From Bordetella parapertussis (GTDB lineage: Bacteria; Pseudomonadota; Gammaproteobacteria; Burkholderiales; Burkholderiaceae_B): a stretch of 23,615 nt of DNA. Under the pieces are notes generated by a model, which saw only the letters and a list, made by a program, of their open reading frames with translations, ran no database searches and was not told the origin of the DNA. This document shows positions 1 through 7,531 of the stretch, piece by piece. The stretch is from NCBI GenBank assembly GCA_945882005.1, contig CAMCWG010000010.1, positions 1 to 23,615 of the forward strand, read 5' to 3'. Within the stretch, counting starts at the first letter, position 1. Every line of letters starts with the position of its first letter. Made by a program: the position numbers and the translations under genes.

Positions 1-1397
1 TGGATTTCAACGATATGCTGACTCAACCATAAGCCAACGCCAGTGCCCTCAGATTTTGTTGTAGCAAACAAACTAAACACCTTGTGCATGACGCTTGGAT
101 GTACGCCCATGGCATTGTCAGAAACAGTGAAGACCCAAGAGCCGCTTTCGATCTGACTGGTTACGCGCATCTGTAAATCCTTGCGACCCGTGGCATTGCA
201 AGCATCCAGCGCATTTGCCAACAAGTTAGAGATCACGCGTCGGATCAAACCATCGTCCAACATTGCATTAGCGCCGGTTTGTGCATGACATTCAAAAGCG
301 ATGCCAGATTGTTTAATGCGGCTCGCGTATAGCGCCACGACCGTCTCAACCATCGTATCTAGCTCGCAGAGCGTACGTTCGTCGGCACGCTTGACGAACA
401 ACTTCTTTAAGCTCCCAATCAATTTGGCAGCCTCTTGATTTGCTTGCGTTAGCCGGTTGAGTATTGAAACAATTCTTTCGGGGCTCTGGTTTGCCAACAC
501 GTATGACTTTGCAGACTCAGCGTCGAGTTGGATTCGAGCCAAAAACTGATTGAGTTCGTGCGATAGTCCGCCCGCCAAGGCACCTGTGTGCGTTAAAGCG
601 TCCGCATCCAAGAGGTTACGTACAAGTACCTCTTTCTCCTCAAGCAAAGATACAAGACGAGCCTTATCTGCAGCAGCACGCAAGGCAGCTGTGGAACAGT
701 TCTGTAACCAATAATATAAAAGTCCGATATCGATACAAAAAAGGAGCGAAATCCTAATACCACGCAGCCATAAATCGGCAAGATTTATAAATTTAGTACC
801 CGCAGCATCGATCCCGGGAAGCATATACGCAAGAACGATCAAGGCCACAGAATTAACAATGACAAGAGCGATGGAAAGCAGATATATCAAGCGCCCCAAC
901 AACATTCCGGATCGCTGTTGTACGCCATGAAGAATATGAACAATCATGGCCGCACAAATCAAATAAAAAATTGTAGCGGTAGAGTAACGGACAAGGCTAT
1001 TGATGCTCTTAGCTAGATAATAGGCGGGTGAAATTGATAGAAAAAGAAGGACTAGAAGCATAAGCAGATCGCGCCACCACACAATACTCTTGTCGATGAG
1101 GTTTCGAATTAACACGACTCTTAAGTAGATAGAGATACCAATGATGGTGCTGACTAAAACAATAGCTGGAGAGCCACTGACTTGTGTGCGATCGACACCC
1201 TCATTAAGCTCAACAATGCTAAAAGCGAGTAGCCCTCCTCTCCCGACATAAGCAAGAAAGGTTAGAACCAAAAGATTTACAAAAATGTAATAAGGCGCAT
1301 TTCGATCGTTGCGTGAAGTCGACACGACCAACACGAAGATCATGGCCACCGCAGCGGTAGCCAGAAGTATGTGTAGCGGGATGAGATAGTCATTCAT
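1..1397 (-). CDS. Membrane sensor histidine kinase, about 7 TM helices (C-terminal end off the left edge)
   Basis: Read by translating the minus strand from the ATG at 1395-1397; 465 residues are visible and the C-terminal end is cut by the window edge. About seven hydrophobic segments (roughly 5-26, 36-59, 77-96, 108-128, 138-157, 167-191, 208-231) are followed by a linker and a kinase core. H-box HELNQ has the phospho-accepting His at 280. The N-box has Asn395 in SNLLANALD. The G1 box is DNAMG at 427-431 and the G2 box GTGVGL at 451-456. There is no large extracytoplasmic domain, so the stimulus is probably sensed in or near the membrane (inference). It follows the response regulator on the same strand after about 96 bases and is its likely partner. 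Oddities: Ala429 replaces the usual first Gly of the G1 box, Phe replaces the Pro usual in HELNQP, and the membrane part is visibly AT-rich with rare-type codons. No good ribosome site precedes the start. Signal and targets are unknown. Confidence 0.9.
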   Translation of the reverse strand, partial: MNDYLIPLHILLATAAVAMIFVLVVSTSRNDRNAPYYIFVNLLVLTFLAYVGRGGLLAFSIVELNEGVDRTQVSGSPAIVLVSTIIGISIYLRVVLIRNLIDKSIVWWRDLLMLLVLLFLSISPAYYLAKSINSLVRYSTATIFYLICAAMIVHILHGVQQRSGMLLGRLIYLLSIALVIVNSVALIVLAYMLPGIDAAGTKFINLADLWLRGIRISLLFCIDIGLLYYWLQNCSTAALRAAADKARLVSLLEEKEVLVRNLLDADALTHTGALAGGLSHELNQFLARIQLDAESAKSYVLANQSPERIVSILNRLTQANQEAAKLIGSLKKLFVKRADERTLCELDTMVETVVALYASRIKQSGIAFECHAQTGANAMLDDGLIRRVISNLLANALDACNATGRKDLQMRVTSQIESGSWVFTVSDNAMGVHPSVMHKVFSLFATTKSEGTGVGLWLSQHIVEI

Positions 1398-1493
1398 ACT
1401 AGAACGCTACACCGTATGCTAATGAATCTCAAGATAAACGTCGCTCGCAACCAGTACCAAGACCCAGGAGCTAGTGTCGCGACAGTTGGATAT

Positions 1494-2177
1494 TTAACTC
1501 TTCGATCGTGGAGATTCATCTAATTTGCTGGCTGAGCGACGCTCAGCAGACTCGCTCAGAGCGATAAGTTCAGACAATGAACGCAGACGCAGTTTATACA
1601 TCATCTCTGATTTGTACTCTTTGACTGTTGATAGCGCTACACCCAACTCACTCGCGAGCTCGGCATTGCCGTATCCTTTAGTCATTAATTTGAAGACCTC
1701 ACGCTCTCTGGGCGAGAGTGCTTTTAGTTTTTGTTCAAACTCTACCTGCTTAATTAAGTCACGCATCAATTGAGCGTCTAGCGCCAGAGCTTTCGACACG
1801 GCTGACAGCAGGCTTTCGCGACTAAACGGCTTAAGTAAAAACTCGAGCGCTCCATTCGACATCGCCATAACCGCTTCCGAAACGGTACTTTCACCACTAA
1901 TGAAAATAATAGGCATTTGTCTGCCGTGACTCAGAAGCTTCTCTTGAAGATCCACACCCGACATTCCCGGCATGCGCACGTCTGTCACGAGTACCGCGGG
2001 GACAACGTCGGTGAAGTCATGTAAGAATTCCTGAGGATTTGCATACGCCTGCACTTTGTAGCCAACGAAACGCAACACTTCACAAATACTGGTACGAAGC
2101 TCTTGATCGTCTTCTACAAGAAATACGCAGCCAGGGTTTTGTGTGTCACCAGAGGACTGATTTGTGGACTGCGGCAT
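1494..2177 (-). CDS. FixJ/NarL-type response regulator (receiver + LuxR HTH)
   Basis: This is a two-domain cytoplasmic response regulator. Numbered from the chosen start, the receiver occupies about 16-135, with acidic residues Glu22/Asp23/Asp24, phospho-acceptor Asp66 (VTDVRMPG), Ser94 at the switch position and conserved Lys116 (LLKPF). A LuxR-type helix-turn-helix at about 154-207 begins with LSPREREVF, so it should bind DNA after phosphorylation. I chose the ATG at 2175-2177 because GGAAG sits seven bases upstream; an in-frame ATG at 2199-2201 would add eight residues but has a poor ribosome site. It precedes the histidine kinase on the same strand, so the two are probably a pair, with the less common regulator-first order. 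The receiver family resembles FixJ, often paired with kinases carrying HELNQP-type H-boxes, which fits the neighbour. Target genes cannot be told from the sequence. It lies downstream of trpS but after about 130 non-coding bases, so a separate promoter is likely. Confidence 0.92.
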   Translation of the reverse strand: MPQSTNQSSGDTQNPGCVFLVEDDQELRTSICEVLRFVGYKVQAYANPQEFLHDFTDVVPAVLVTDVRMPGMSGVDLQEKLLSHGRQMPIIFISGESTVSEAVMAMSNGALEFLLKPFSRESLLSAVSKALALDAQLMRDLIKQVEFEQKLKALSPREREVFKLMTKGYGNAELASELGVALSTVKEYKSEMMYKLRLRSLSELIALSESAERRSASKLDESPRSKS

Positions 2178-2275
2178 GGATAAGCTTCCAGATAAGGTCA
2201 TTTACTTACTGTCGAATGTAAGATCCGCTGAACCTCACAAGATTCGATCATGCCAAAGTGCGCCGCTCAAAGATA

Positions 2276-2291
2276 CCCTGCATTCGCAGGG
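2276..2291 (-). other. Perfect 6-bp hairpin after trpS
   Basis: CCCTGC and GCAGGG flank a four-base loop, 16 bases past the trpS stop. On the minus strand it is followed by TATCTTT rather than a clean U-run, so it is at best a weak terminator or an mRNA 3-prime-end stabiliser. It lies between trpS and the response regulator and supports treating them as separate transcription units, but only weakly. Confidence 0.4.
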
Positions 2292-2307
2292 AGAGCGCCT
2301 TCCCGAA

Positions 2308-3687
2308 TCAGGTAGCCTCGGCAAGCGAGGCATGCGCAGCTCGCAGTAACGTAAGATGTTCATCACGTCGCTGTGACGATTCAGCATCCCGCTGGGCTGA
2401 AAGGAATTGACCGTCGAGCAGGATCGAAAATCCGAGCTCACCTTCCAATTTGATACAAGCATCCACGTCTGCCAGCCGGAACTTGCGCATGGCCGCACCA
2501 GCCAACTTGGGATCCGCAAAGGCAACTGAACAAAAGAGCTCGGTCCCGTCCGCCGCCAAGAAGCGGAAGCGGAACTGACCCGCCTCATCGCGAAAGCTTA
2601 CAAAGCGTGCGGCTTTACCGGTTTTGGCTGATTTGCCAGCCGATTTACCAGCCTGGTCCGACGAGGCAACAGTCCCCAAGGAGCGCAAGCCAACCGCTTG
2701 ACGTAACTCTTTAATAAAGGGTGTCGCAATCGCGCGTGCTTTGCGTGCACCCACTTGCAGAATCTCTTCGATACGCGCTGGGTTAGACATCAATTCTTGA
2801 TAGTTGGCACGCATCGGGCCGAGCTCTTGCTCGACACGCTCGCACAAGCGCTGCTTGGCATCCCCCCACCCTAGCCCCGCTTCAAGTTCCTTGCGGAACG
2901 CAGCGGTTTCAGCGGGCTTTGCGAACGCTTTATAAATTAAATACAGGTGTGAGGCTTCAGCGTCTTTCGCCTCGCCTGGGCCGCGTGAATCGGTCACGAT
3001 GCGTGCAACAGCCGATTTCAACGCTTTTGAACCACCTTCAAAAAGAGGAACGGTATTGTTGTAGCTCTTGGACATTTTGCGTCCATCTAAGCCTGGCAAG
3101 GTTGCAACATCCTCTGCAATCACGGCCTCGGGCAAGACAAAAAAATCTTTACCCTGACCGAACAAGTGATTAAAGCGCTGGGCAATATCACGTGCCATTT
3201 CAAGGTGCTGTGTCTGATCGCGTCCGACCGGGACCTTGTGAGCGTTGAACATCAAAATGTCGGCGGCCATCAGGATGGGGTATGAAAACAACCCCATCGT
3301 GATCCCATCATCACCTTCTACGCCTTTGGTCGTATTTTGATCTACAGAGGCTTTATAGGCATGCGCACGGTTCATCAAACCCTTGGCCGTGACGCAGGTC
3401 AGCATCCATGAAAGCTCTGGGATTTCCGGCACGTCGGATTGGCGATAGAACGTCACACGCGCCGGGTCCAATCCACACGCAAGCCACGTAGCTGCGATCT
3501 CCAAGCGTGAACGCGCGATCAAGTTCGCATCTTCACACTTGATCAGTGCGTGATAGTCTGCAAGAAAAAAGAAGGCATCTACCTTCGCCTCGTTACTCGC
3601 CTGTATTGCCGGACGAATGGCGCCAACATAATTACCTAGATGTGGCGTACCCGAAGTGGTAATGCCAGTGAGAACGCGAGTATTCAT
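2308..3687 (-). CDS. trpS: Tryptophanyl-tRNA synthetase with extra C-terminal domain
   Basis: Cytoplasmic class I aminoacyl-tRNA synthetase that charges tRNA-Trp with tryptophan using ATP. The HIGH-type signature is HLGN at 16-19 (in TPHLGNY) and the second signature is KMSKS at 204-208. The catalytic Rossmann fold and helical tRNA-binding part occupy about 1-335, matching the usual length of about 330-340 residues. The protein then continues with an Ala/Lys/Ser linker (about 341-360) and a roughly 100-residue domain (361-459). That domain contains [15 protein letters not shown] and resembles YegP/DUF1508-type small domains. As I recall, similarly long TrpS proteins occur in Alcaligenaceae. 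The ATG at 3685-3687 has GGAG ten bases upstream. It starts 23 bases after the zapE stop and is probably co-transcribed with the 2-oxoglutarate dehydrogenase genes. The catalytic assignment is firm; the role of the C-terminal domain is unknown. Confidence 0.96.
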   Translation of the reverse strand: MNTRVLTGITTSGTPHLGNYVGAIRPAIQASNEAKVDAFFFLADYHALIKCEDANLIARSRLEIAATWLACGLDPARVTFYRQSDVPEIPELSWMLTCVTAKGLMNRAHAYKASVDQNTTKGVEGDDGITMGLFSYPILMAADILMFNAHKVPVGRDQTQHLEMARDIAQRFNHLFGQGKDFFVLPEAVIAEDVATLPGLDGRKMSKSYNNTVPLFEGGSKALKSAVARIVTDSRGPGEAKDAEASHLYLIYKAFAKPAETAAFRKELEAGLGWGDAKQRLCERVEQELGPMRANYQELMSNPARIEEILQVGARKARAIATPFIKELRQAVGLRSLGTVASSDQAGKSAGKSAKTGKAARFVSFRDEAGQFRFRFLAADGTELFCSVAFADPKLAGAAMRKFRLADVDACIKLEGELGFSILLDGQFLSAQRDAESSQRRDEHLTLLRAAHASLAEAT

Positions 3688-3710
3688 GGCGTAGAAGCTC
3701 CAAGGCTTGC

Positions 3711-4802
3711 TTAAAGACTAACGGTGTCGCGCTGTTCAGAATCCAAATATTCTTTGGACTGCATTTCAAGAATACGGGACACGGTGCGATGGAACTCGTT
3801 TGACATAGGACCTGAGGTATAAAGCTCTTCGGGCTCACACTCAGCCGACATCAAGAGCTTTACCTTGTGATCGTAGAATACATCGATCAACCACGTAAAG
3901 CGCCGTGCCTCGGATGCGTGCTTGGGCCCCATCTTCGGTACACCAGACAAGATGACCGCATGAAACCGGCTTGCGATCTCAAGGTAGTCGTTCTGCGACC
4001 GGGGTCCACCGCATAAGGTGGCAAAATCAAACCACACCACACTACCCGCACGCTTTTTAGCGGTGATCTCACGATGCTCAATTAACAGCACGGGATCCTG
4101 GGGTGGCGTATCGGATAACTGCAAAAAAGCTTGTTCTAGCGCCGACTGCGCTGTCTCATTGAGAGGCGTGTGATAACACTTCACTTGCTCGAGTGTGCGG
4201 CGGCGGTAGTCGATACCTGCATCGACGTTCAGAATATCCATGCGATCTTCAATCAATTCAATCGCGGGCAAAATCCGATCACGATGCAAACCATCTGGAT
4301 ACAGCGTCGATGGTTCGTAATTGGACGTCATCACAAAAGACGTACCGTATTCAAAAAACTTGAGCAGCAATCGGTACAAGATCATCGCGTCTGCGACATC
4401 CGAGACGTGAAACTCATCAAAACAAATCAGGCGGTACCGCTTTGAGATGCGCTTGGCGACTTCGTCCAGAGGATCCTGCCGCCCTTTAACTTCATCGAGC
4501 TGGCGATGCACACTGCGCATGAACTCGTGAAAGTGCAACCGCGTCTTACGAGTGACCGGGACGGTTGCGTAAAACGCATCCATCAAAAAGCTCTTGCCGC
4601 GCCCAACTCCACCCCATAGATACACACCACGAGGCACTTCAGGCCGCTTGATCAACCGTTTGAGCGCACTAGACCGATCCCCTTTGAAGGCGATCCAGTC
4701 GTCAAAGTATTTTTGCAGGCGCTCAATCGCCGTGCGTTGCGCGTGGTCTGGCTGATAACCGCGCTCAGCCAGACTGCTCTCATAGTATTGAAGGACGTTC
4801 AA
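3711..4802 (-). CDS. zapE: ZapE/AFG1-family P-loop ATPase (TTG start)
   Basis: 363 residues, the usual length of this family. Walker A is GGVGRGKS at 64-71 and Walker B LICFDE at 125-130, followed by [10 protein letters not shown]. The family is the bacterial counterpart of mitochondrial AFG1/LACE1. In E. coli, ZapE associates with the divisome and destabilises FtsZ polymers in an ATP-dependent way (family knowledge). The start codon is TTG at 4800-4802: the family N-terminus (VLQYYE...LAERGYQPD) begins right there, no ATG lies in frame nearby, and the first downstream Met is at residue 74, inside the P-loop domain. The gene begins seven bases after the lpd stop, so translational coupling to lpd is likely. 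No strong Shine-Dalgarno is visible (only GAAG-like). Its place in the odh operon may reflect a mitochondrial-like link between AFG1 and respiratory metabolism, but that is inference. Confidence 0.94.
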   Translation of the reverse strand: MNVLQYYESSLAERGYQPDHAQRTAIERLQKYFDDWIAFKGDRSSALKRLIKRPEVPRGVYLWGGVGRGKSFLMDAFYATVPVTRKTRLHFHEFMRSVHRQLDEVKGRQDPLDEVAKRISKRYRLICFDEFHVSDVADAMILYRLLLKFFEYGTSFVMTSNYEPSTLYPDGLHRDRILPAIELIEDRMDILNVDAGIDYRRRTLEQVKCYHTPLNETAQSALEQAFLQLSDTPPQDPVLLIEHREITAKKRAGSVVWFDFATLCGGPRSQNDYLEIASRFHAVILSGVPKMGPKHASEARRFTWLIDVFYDHKVKLLMSAECEPEELYTSGPMSNEFHRTVSRILEMQSKEYLDSEQRDTVSL

Positions 4803-4809
4803 GAAGGCT

Positions 4810-6240
4810 TCAAAAGTTAAGCGCGCGTTTATCCACGGCCAATGCAGCTTCTTTCATCGATTCCGACAAGGTAGGATGCGCATGGCAAATACGGGCAATA
4901 TCTTCAGCCGCACCACGGAATTCCATGATGGTGACAGCTTCAGCGATCAACTCGGACGCCATCGGGCCAATGATATGCACGCCCAATACCTCGTCGGTCG
5001 CGGCATCAGCCAAGATCTTTACAAACCCTGTTGTATCGCCCAGTGCGCGCGCGCGTCCGTTCGCCAAGAAGGGGAAGCTGCCTGCTTTGTAAGCACGACC
5101 CGAAGCCTTTAACTGCTGCTCTGTCTGACCAACCCACGAAATCTCAGGTGACGTATAGATCACCCAGGGAATCGTGTTGAAGTTGACATGGCCGTGCTGC
5201 CCGCCGATACGTTCAGCGACAGCAACGCCCTCTTCCTCGGCCTTGTGCGCGAGCATGGGGCCACGCACAACATCACCTACTGCCCAAACGTTTGGCAAGT
5301 TAGTTTTGCAGTCACCGTCAACGACAACAAAGCCGCGCTCATCGAGCTTCAAGCCCACCGCATCAGGATTCAAACCGCCGGTATAAGGCACGCGACCGAT
5401 CGATACGATTAGCTTATCAACCACCAACTTTTGCACAGCGCCCGCAGCGTCGGTGTAGGGCACCGTCACTTGCTTGGCGGTCGACTTGATTTCACCGAGC
5501 TTGACGCCCATGTGAATCGACAGACCCTGCTTGGTGAAAATTTTATGCGCTTCTTTTGCGACTTGCGTATCCACCGCAGCCAGAAACTCAGGCATCGCTT
5601 CGAGTACGGTCACTTCGGCACCGAGGCGGCGCCAGACGCTACCCATTTCCAAACCAATCACGCCGGCACCAATCACGCCGAGCTTCTTGGGCACAGCACC
5701 GATATTCAGTGCGCCGTCGTTAGACAGAATCTGTTGTTCATCAAAAGGCGTGCCTGGCAATTCACGCGCAGACGAGCCCGTCGCGATCACCACATGCTTA
5801 CCAACGAGGTCAGCGGTTGTCGTTCCTGACACGTTGATTGCCCAGCCGCCATCGACCTGTCCAGCAAAAGCGCCTTTGCCATGGAAGAAAGTGACTTTAT
5901 TCTTTTTGAACAAATACAAAATGCCGTCGTTGTTTTGCTTCACGACATCATTTTTGCGACCAACCATTTTGTCGAGCTTGAGCGACACGCCTTTGACTTC
6001 GATGCCGTGCTCAGCAAAATGGTGGTTCGCCTGCTCAAAGTGCTCAGACGACTGCAACAAGGCTTTGGAAGGAATACAACCGACGTTCGTGCAGGTCCCA
6101 CCAGGAGCGGGACCGCCGTTACCGTTCTGCCATGCATCAATACACGCGACCGACATGCCGAGCTGCGCTGCGCGAATCGCGGCGATATAGCCACCAGGTC
6201 CTGCGCCAATAACGACTACATCAAATTGATTTGAAGACAT
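4810..6240 (-). CDS. lpdA: Dihydrolipoamide dehydrogenase (E3 of 2-oxoglutarate dehydrogenase)
   Basis: 476-residue flavoprotein disulfide reductase that reoxidises the dihydrolipoyl group of E2 and passes electrons to NAD+. The N-terminal FAD-binding motif is [10 protein letters not shown] at about 8-17. The redox-active disulfide is Cys50/Cys55 in [14 protein letters not shown] second dinucleotide fold carries [14 protein letters not shown]. The FAD signature near 310-320 reads VWAVGDV. The C-terminal catalytic pair is His455/Glu460 in HAHPTLSE. It begins 13 bases after the sucB stop and is the third gene of the sucA-sucB-lpd unit, so it is almost certainly the E3 dedicated to 2-oxoglutarate dehydrogenase (often called odhL in this group). 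A pyruvate dehydrogenase E3 would be expected elsewhere. Start ATG at 6238-6240 with GGGA upstream. No anomalies. Confidence 0.97.
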   Translation of the reverse strand: MSSNQFDVVVIGAGPGGYIAAIRAAQLGMSVACIDAWQNGNGGPAPGGTCTNVGCIPSKALLQSSEHFEQANHHFAEHGIEVKGVSLKLDKMVGRKNDVVKQNNDGILYLFKKNKVTFFHGKGAFAGQVDGGWAINVSGTTTADLVGKHVVIATGSSARELPGTPFDEQQILSNDGALNIGAVPKKLGVIGAGVIGLEMGSVWRRLGAEVTVLEAMPEFLAAVDTQVAKEAHKIFTKQGLSIHMGVKLGEIKSTAKQVTVPYTDAAGAVQKLVVDKLIVSIGRVPYTGGLNPDAVGLKLDERGFVVVDGDCKTNLPNVWAVGDVVRGPMLAHKAEEEGVAVAERIGGQHGHVNFNTIPWVIYTSPEISWVGQTEQQLKASGRAYKAGSFPFLANGRARALGDTTGFVKILADAATDEVLGVHIIGPMASELIAEAVTIMEFRGAAEDIARICHAHPTLSESMKEAALAVDKRALNF

Positions 6241-6253
6241 AAGTATCCCAAGC

Positions 6254-7492
6254 TTAGATTTCGAGCAGCATGCGCTGTGGATCTTCGAGCGCTTCTTTCA
6301 TCGCGACCAGACCCAACACAGCCTCACGACCGTCGATGATGCGATGGTCGTAGGACATTGCCAAATAGTTGATTGGACGAATGACAATCTGGCCCTTCTC
6401 AACCACGGCACGCTCTTTCGTTGCATGCACACCCAAAATAGCTGACTGAGGTGGGTTGATAATCGGTGTCGACAACATCGAGCCGAACACACCGCCGTTC
6501 GAGATCGAGAAGGTACCACCGGTCATTTCTTCGATGCCCAACTTACCTTCACCGGCACGCTTACCGAAGTCAGCGATTGTCTTTTCAATCTCAGCGATTG
6601 ACAGTTGATCAGCATTGCGCAGAATCGGCACCACCAAACCACGTGGGCTTCCGACGGCGATACCGATATCGAAGTAGCCGTGATAGATAATATCTTTGCC
6701 ATCAACGGATGCATTCAACACGGGGTAGCGCTTCAGTGCCGCAACAGCAGCTTTAACAAAGAATGACATGAAGCCGAGCTTCACACCGTGTTCTTTCTCA
6801 AACTTGTCTTTGTACAGATTGCGCAGATCAATCACGCCTTGCATGTTGACTTCGTTGAACGTCGTCAAAATAGCGTTGTCTTGCTGCGATTGCAGCAAGC
6901 GCTCAGCGACACGGGCACGCAAACGGCTCATCGGCACGCGCTGCTCTGGACGACCATCCAGCGACTGTGTCATGGGCACACTTGGGTTTGCCAACGGTGC
7001 GGCTTTCGCAGCAGGGGCAGCAGGGGCAGCCGACGCACCGAGCGCATCGCCTTTAGTGATGCGGCCGTCACGACCTGACCCAGCAACCGACGCTGCTGCC
7101 ACGCCTTTGTCAGCCAAGATTTTTGATGCGGCAGGCGACGCGATTGCGCCCGAGGCCGCAGCAGGTGCTGGCGCTGCAGCAGGCGCTGCAGCAGGCGCGG
7201 CCGCAGGCGCCGCTGCCGGTGCTGCAGCTGCGGGGGCAGCGGCGGCTTTGCCTTCCGTATCAATGCGTGCCAGAACTTCACCGGAGGTGACAAGGCTGCC
7301 ATCTGCCTTCACGATTTCAGACAACACGCCAGAAGCGGGTGCTGGGACTTCGAGCACGACTTTATCCGTTTCAACTTCAATCAGGATTTCGTCTGCCTGA
7401 ACGGCTTGGCCAGGTTGTTTTTTCCAGGTAAGCAGTGTCGCTTCGGACACCGATTCAGATAACTGCGGAACAACGACGTCAGTGATTGCCAT
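6254..7492 (-). CDS. sucB: Dihydrolipoyl succinyltransferase (E2 of 2-oxoglutarate dehydrogenase)
   Basis: 412 residues, a one-lipoyl E2 component that transfers the succinyl group from lipoamide to CoA and forms the core of the complex. In order: a lipoyl domain (1-77) with the lipoylated Lys44 in ETDKVV; an Ala/Pro linker (about 80-116); a peripheral-subunit-binding domain (about 117-151, [13 protein letters not shown]) that holds E1/E3; and the trimer-forming acyltransferase domain (about 175-412). The acyltransferase has catalytic His383 and Asp387 in [12 protein letters not shown]. The [19 protein letters not shown] segment also fits the family. It sits 39 bases after sucA and 13 bases before lpd. 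Also named odhB in related genomes. The linker DNA is a low-complexity GCA/GGC-rich tract. Confidence 0.97.
   Translation of the reverse strand: MAITDVVVPQLSESVSEATLLTWKKQPGQAVQADEILIEVETDKVVLEVPAPASGVLSEIVKADGSLVTSGEVLARIDTEGKAAAAPAAAAPAAAPAAAPAAAPAAAPAPAAASGAIASPAASKILADKGVAAASVAGSGRDGRITKGDALGASAAPAAPAAKAAPLANPSVPMTQSLDGRPEQRVPMSRLRARVAERLLQSQQDNAILTTFNEVNMQGVIDLRNLYKDKFEKEHGVKLGFMSFFVKAAVAALKRYPVLNASVDGKDIIYHGYFDIGIAVGSPRGLVVPILRNADQLSIAEIEKTIADFGKRAGEGKLGIEEMTGGTFSISNGGVFGSMLSTPIINPPQSAILGVHATKERAVVEKGQIVIRPINYLAMSYDHRIIDGREAVLGLVAMKEALEDPQRMLLEI
7155..7247. repeat. Low-complexity GC-rich tract encoding the Ala/Pro linker of SucB
   Basis: Near-repeats of GCAGCAGGCGCTG-type units encode [12 protein letters not shown] repeats. 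This is the flexible swinging-arm linker of the E2 protein, not an independent element. Such tracts tend to change in length between strains. Confidence 0.7.
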
Positions 7493-7531
7493 TATATTTT
7501 TTCCGTAATTGGATAGATTCGATTATTGAGA

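Noticed and set aside
2276..2291. Hairpin after trpS as a strong terminator
   Set aside because: The stem is perfect but no T-run follows in the transcript direction, so I list it only as a hairpin.
5531..6190. Long open frame on the plus strand (219 codons)
   Set aside because: It lies entirely antisense to lpd, whose sequence is full-length and motif-complete; the frame has no family signature or ribosome site.
6768..7400. Plus-strand open frame of 210 codons, rich in Ala/Gly
   Set aside because: Shadow of sucB, created by the repetitive GC-rich linker tract; no independent evidence of coding.
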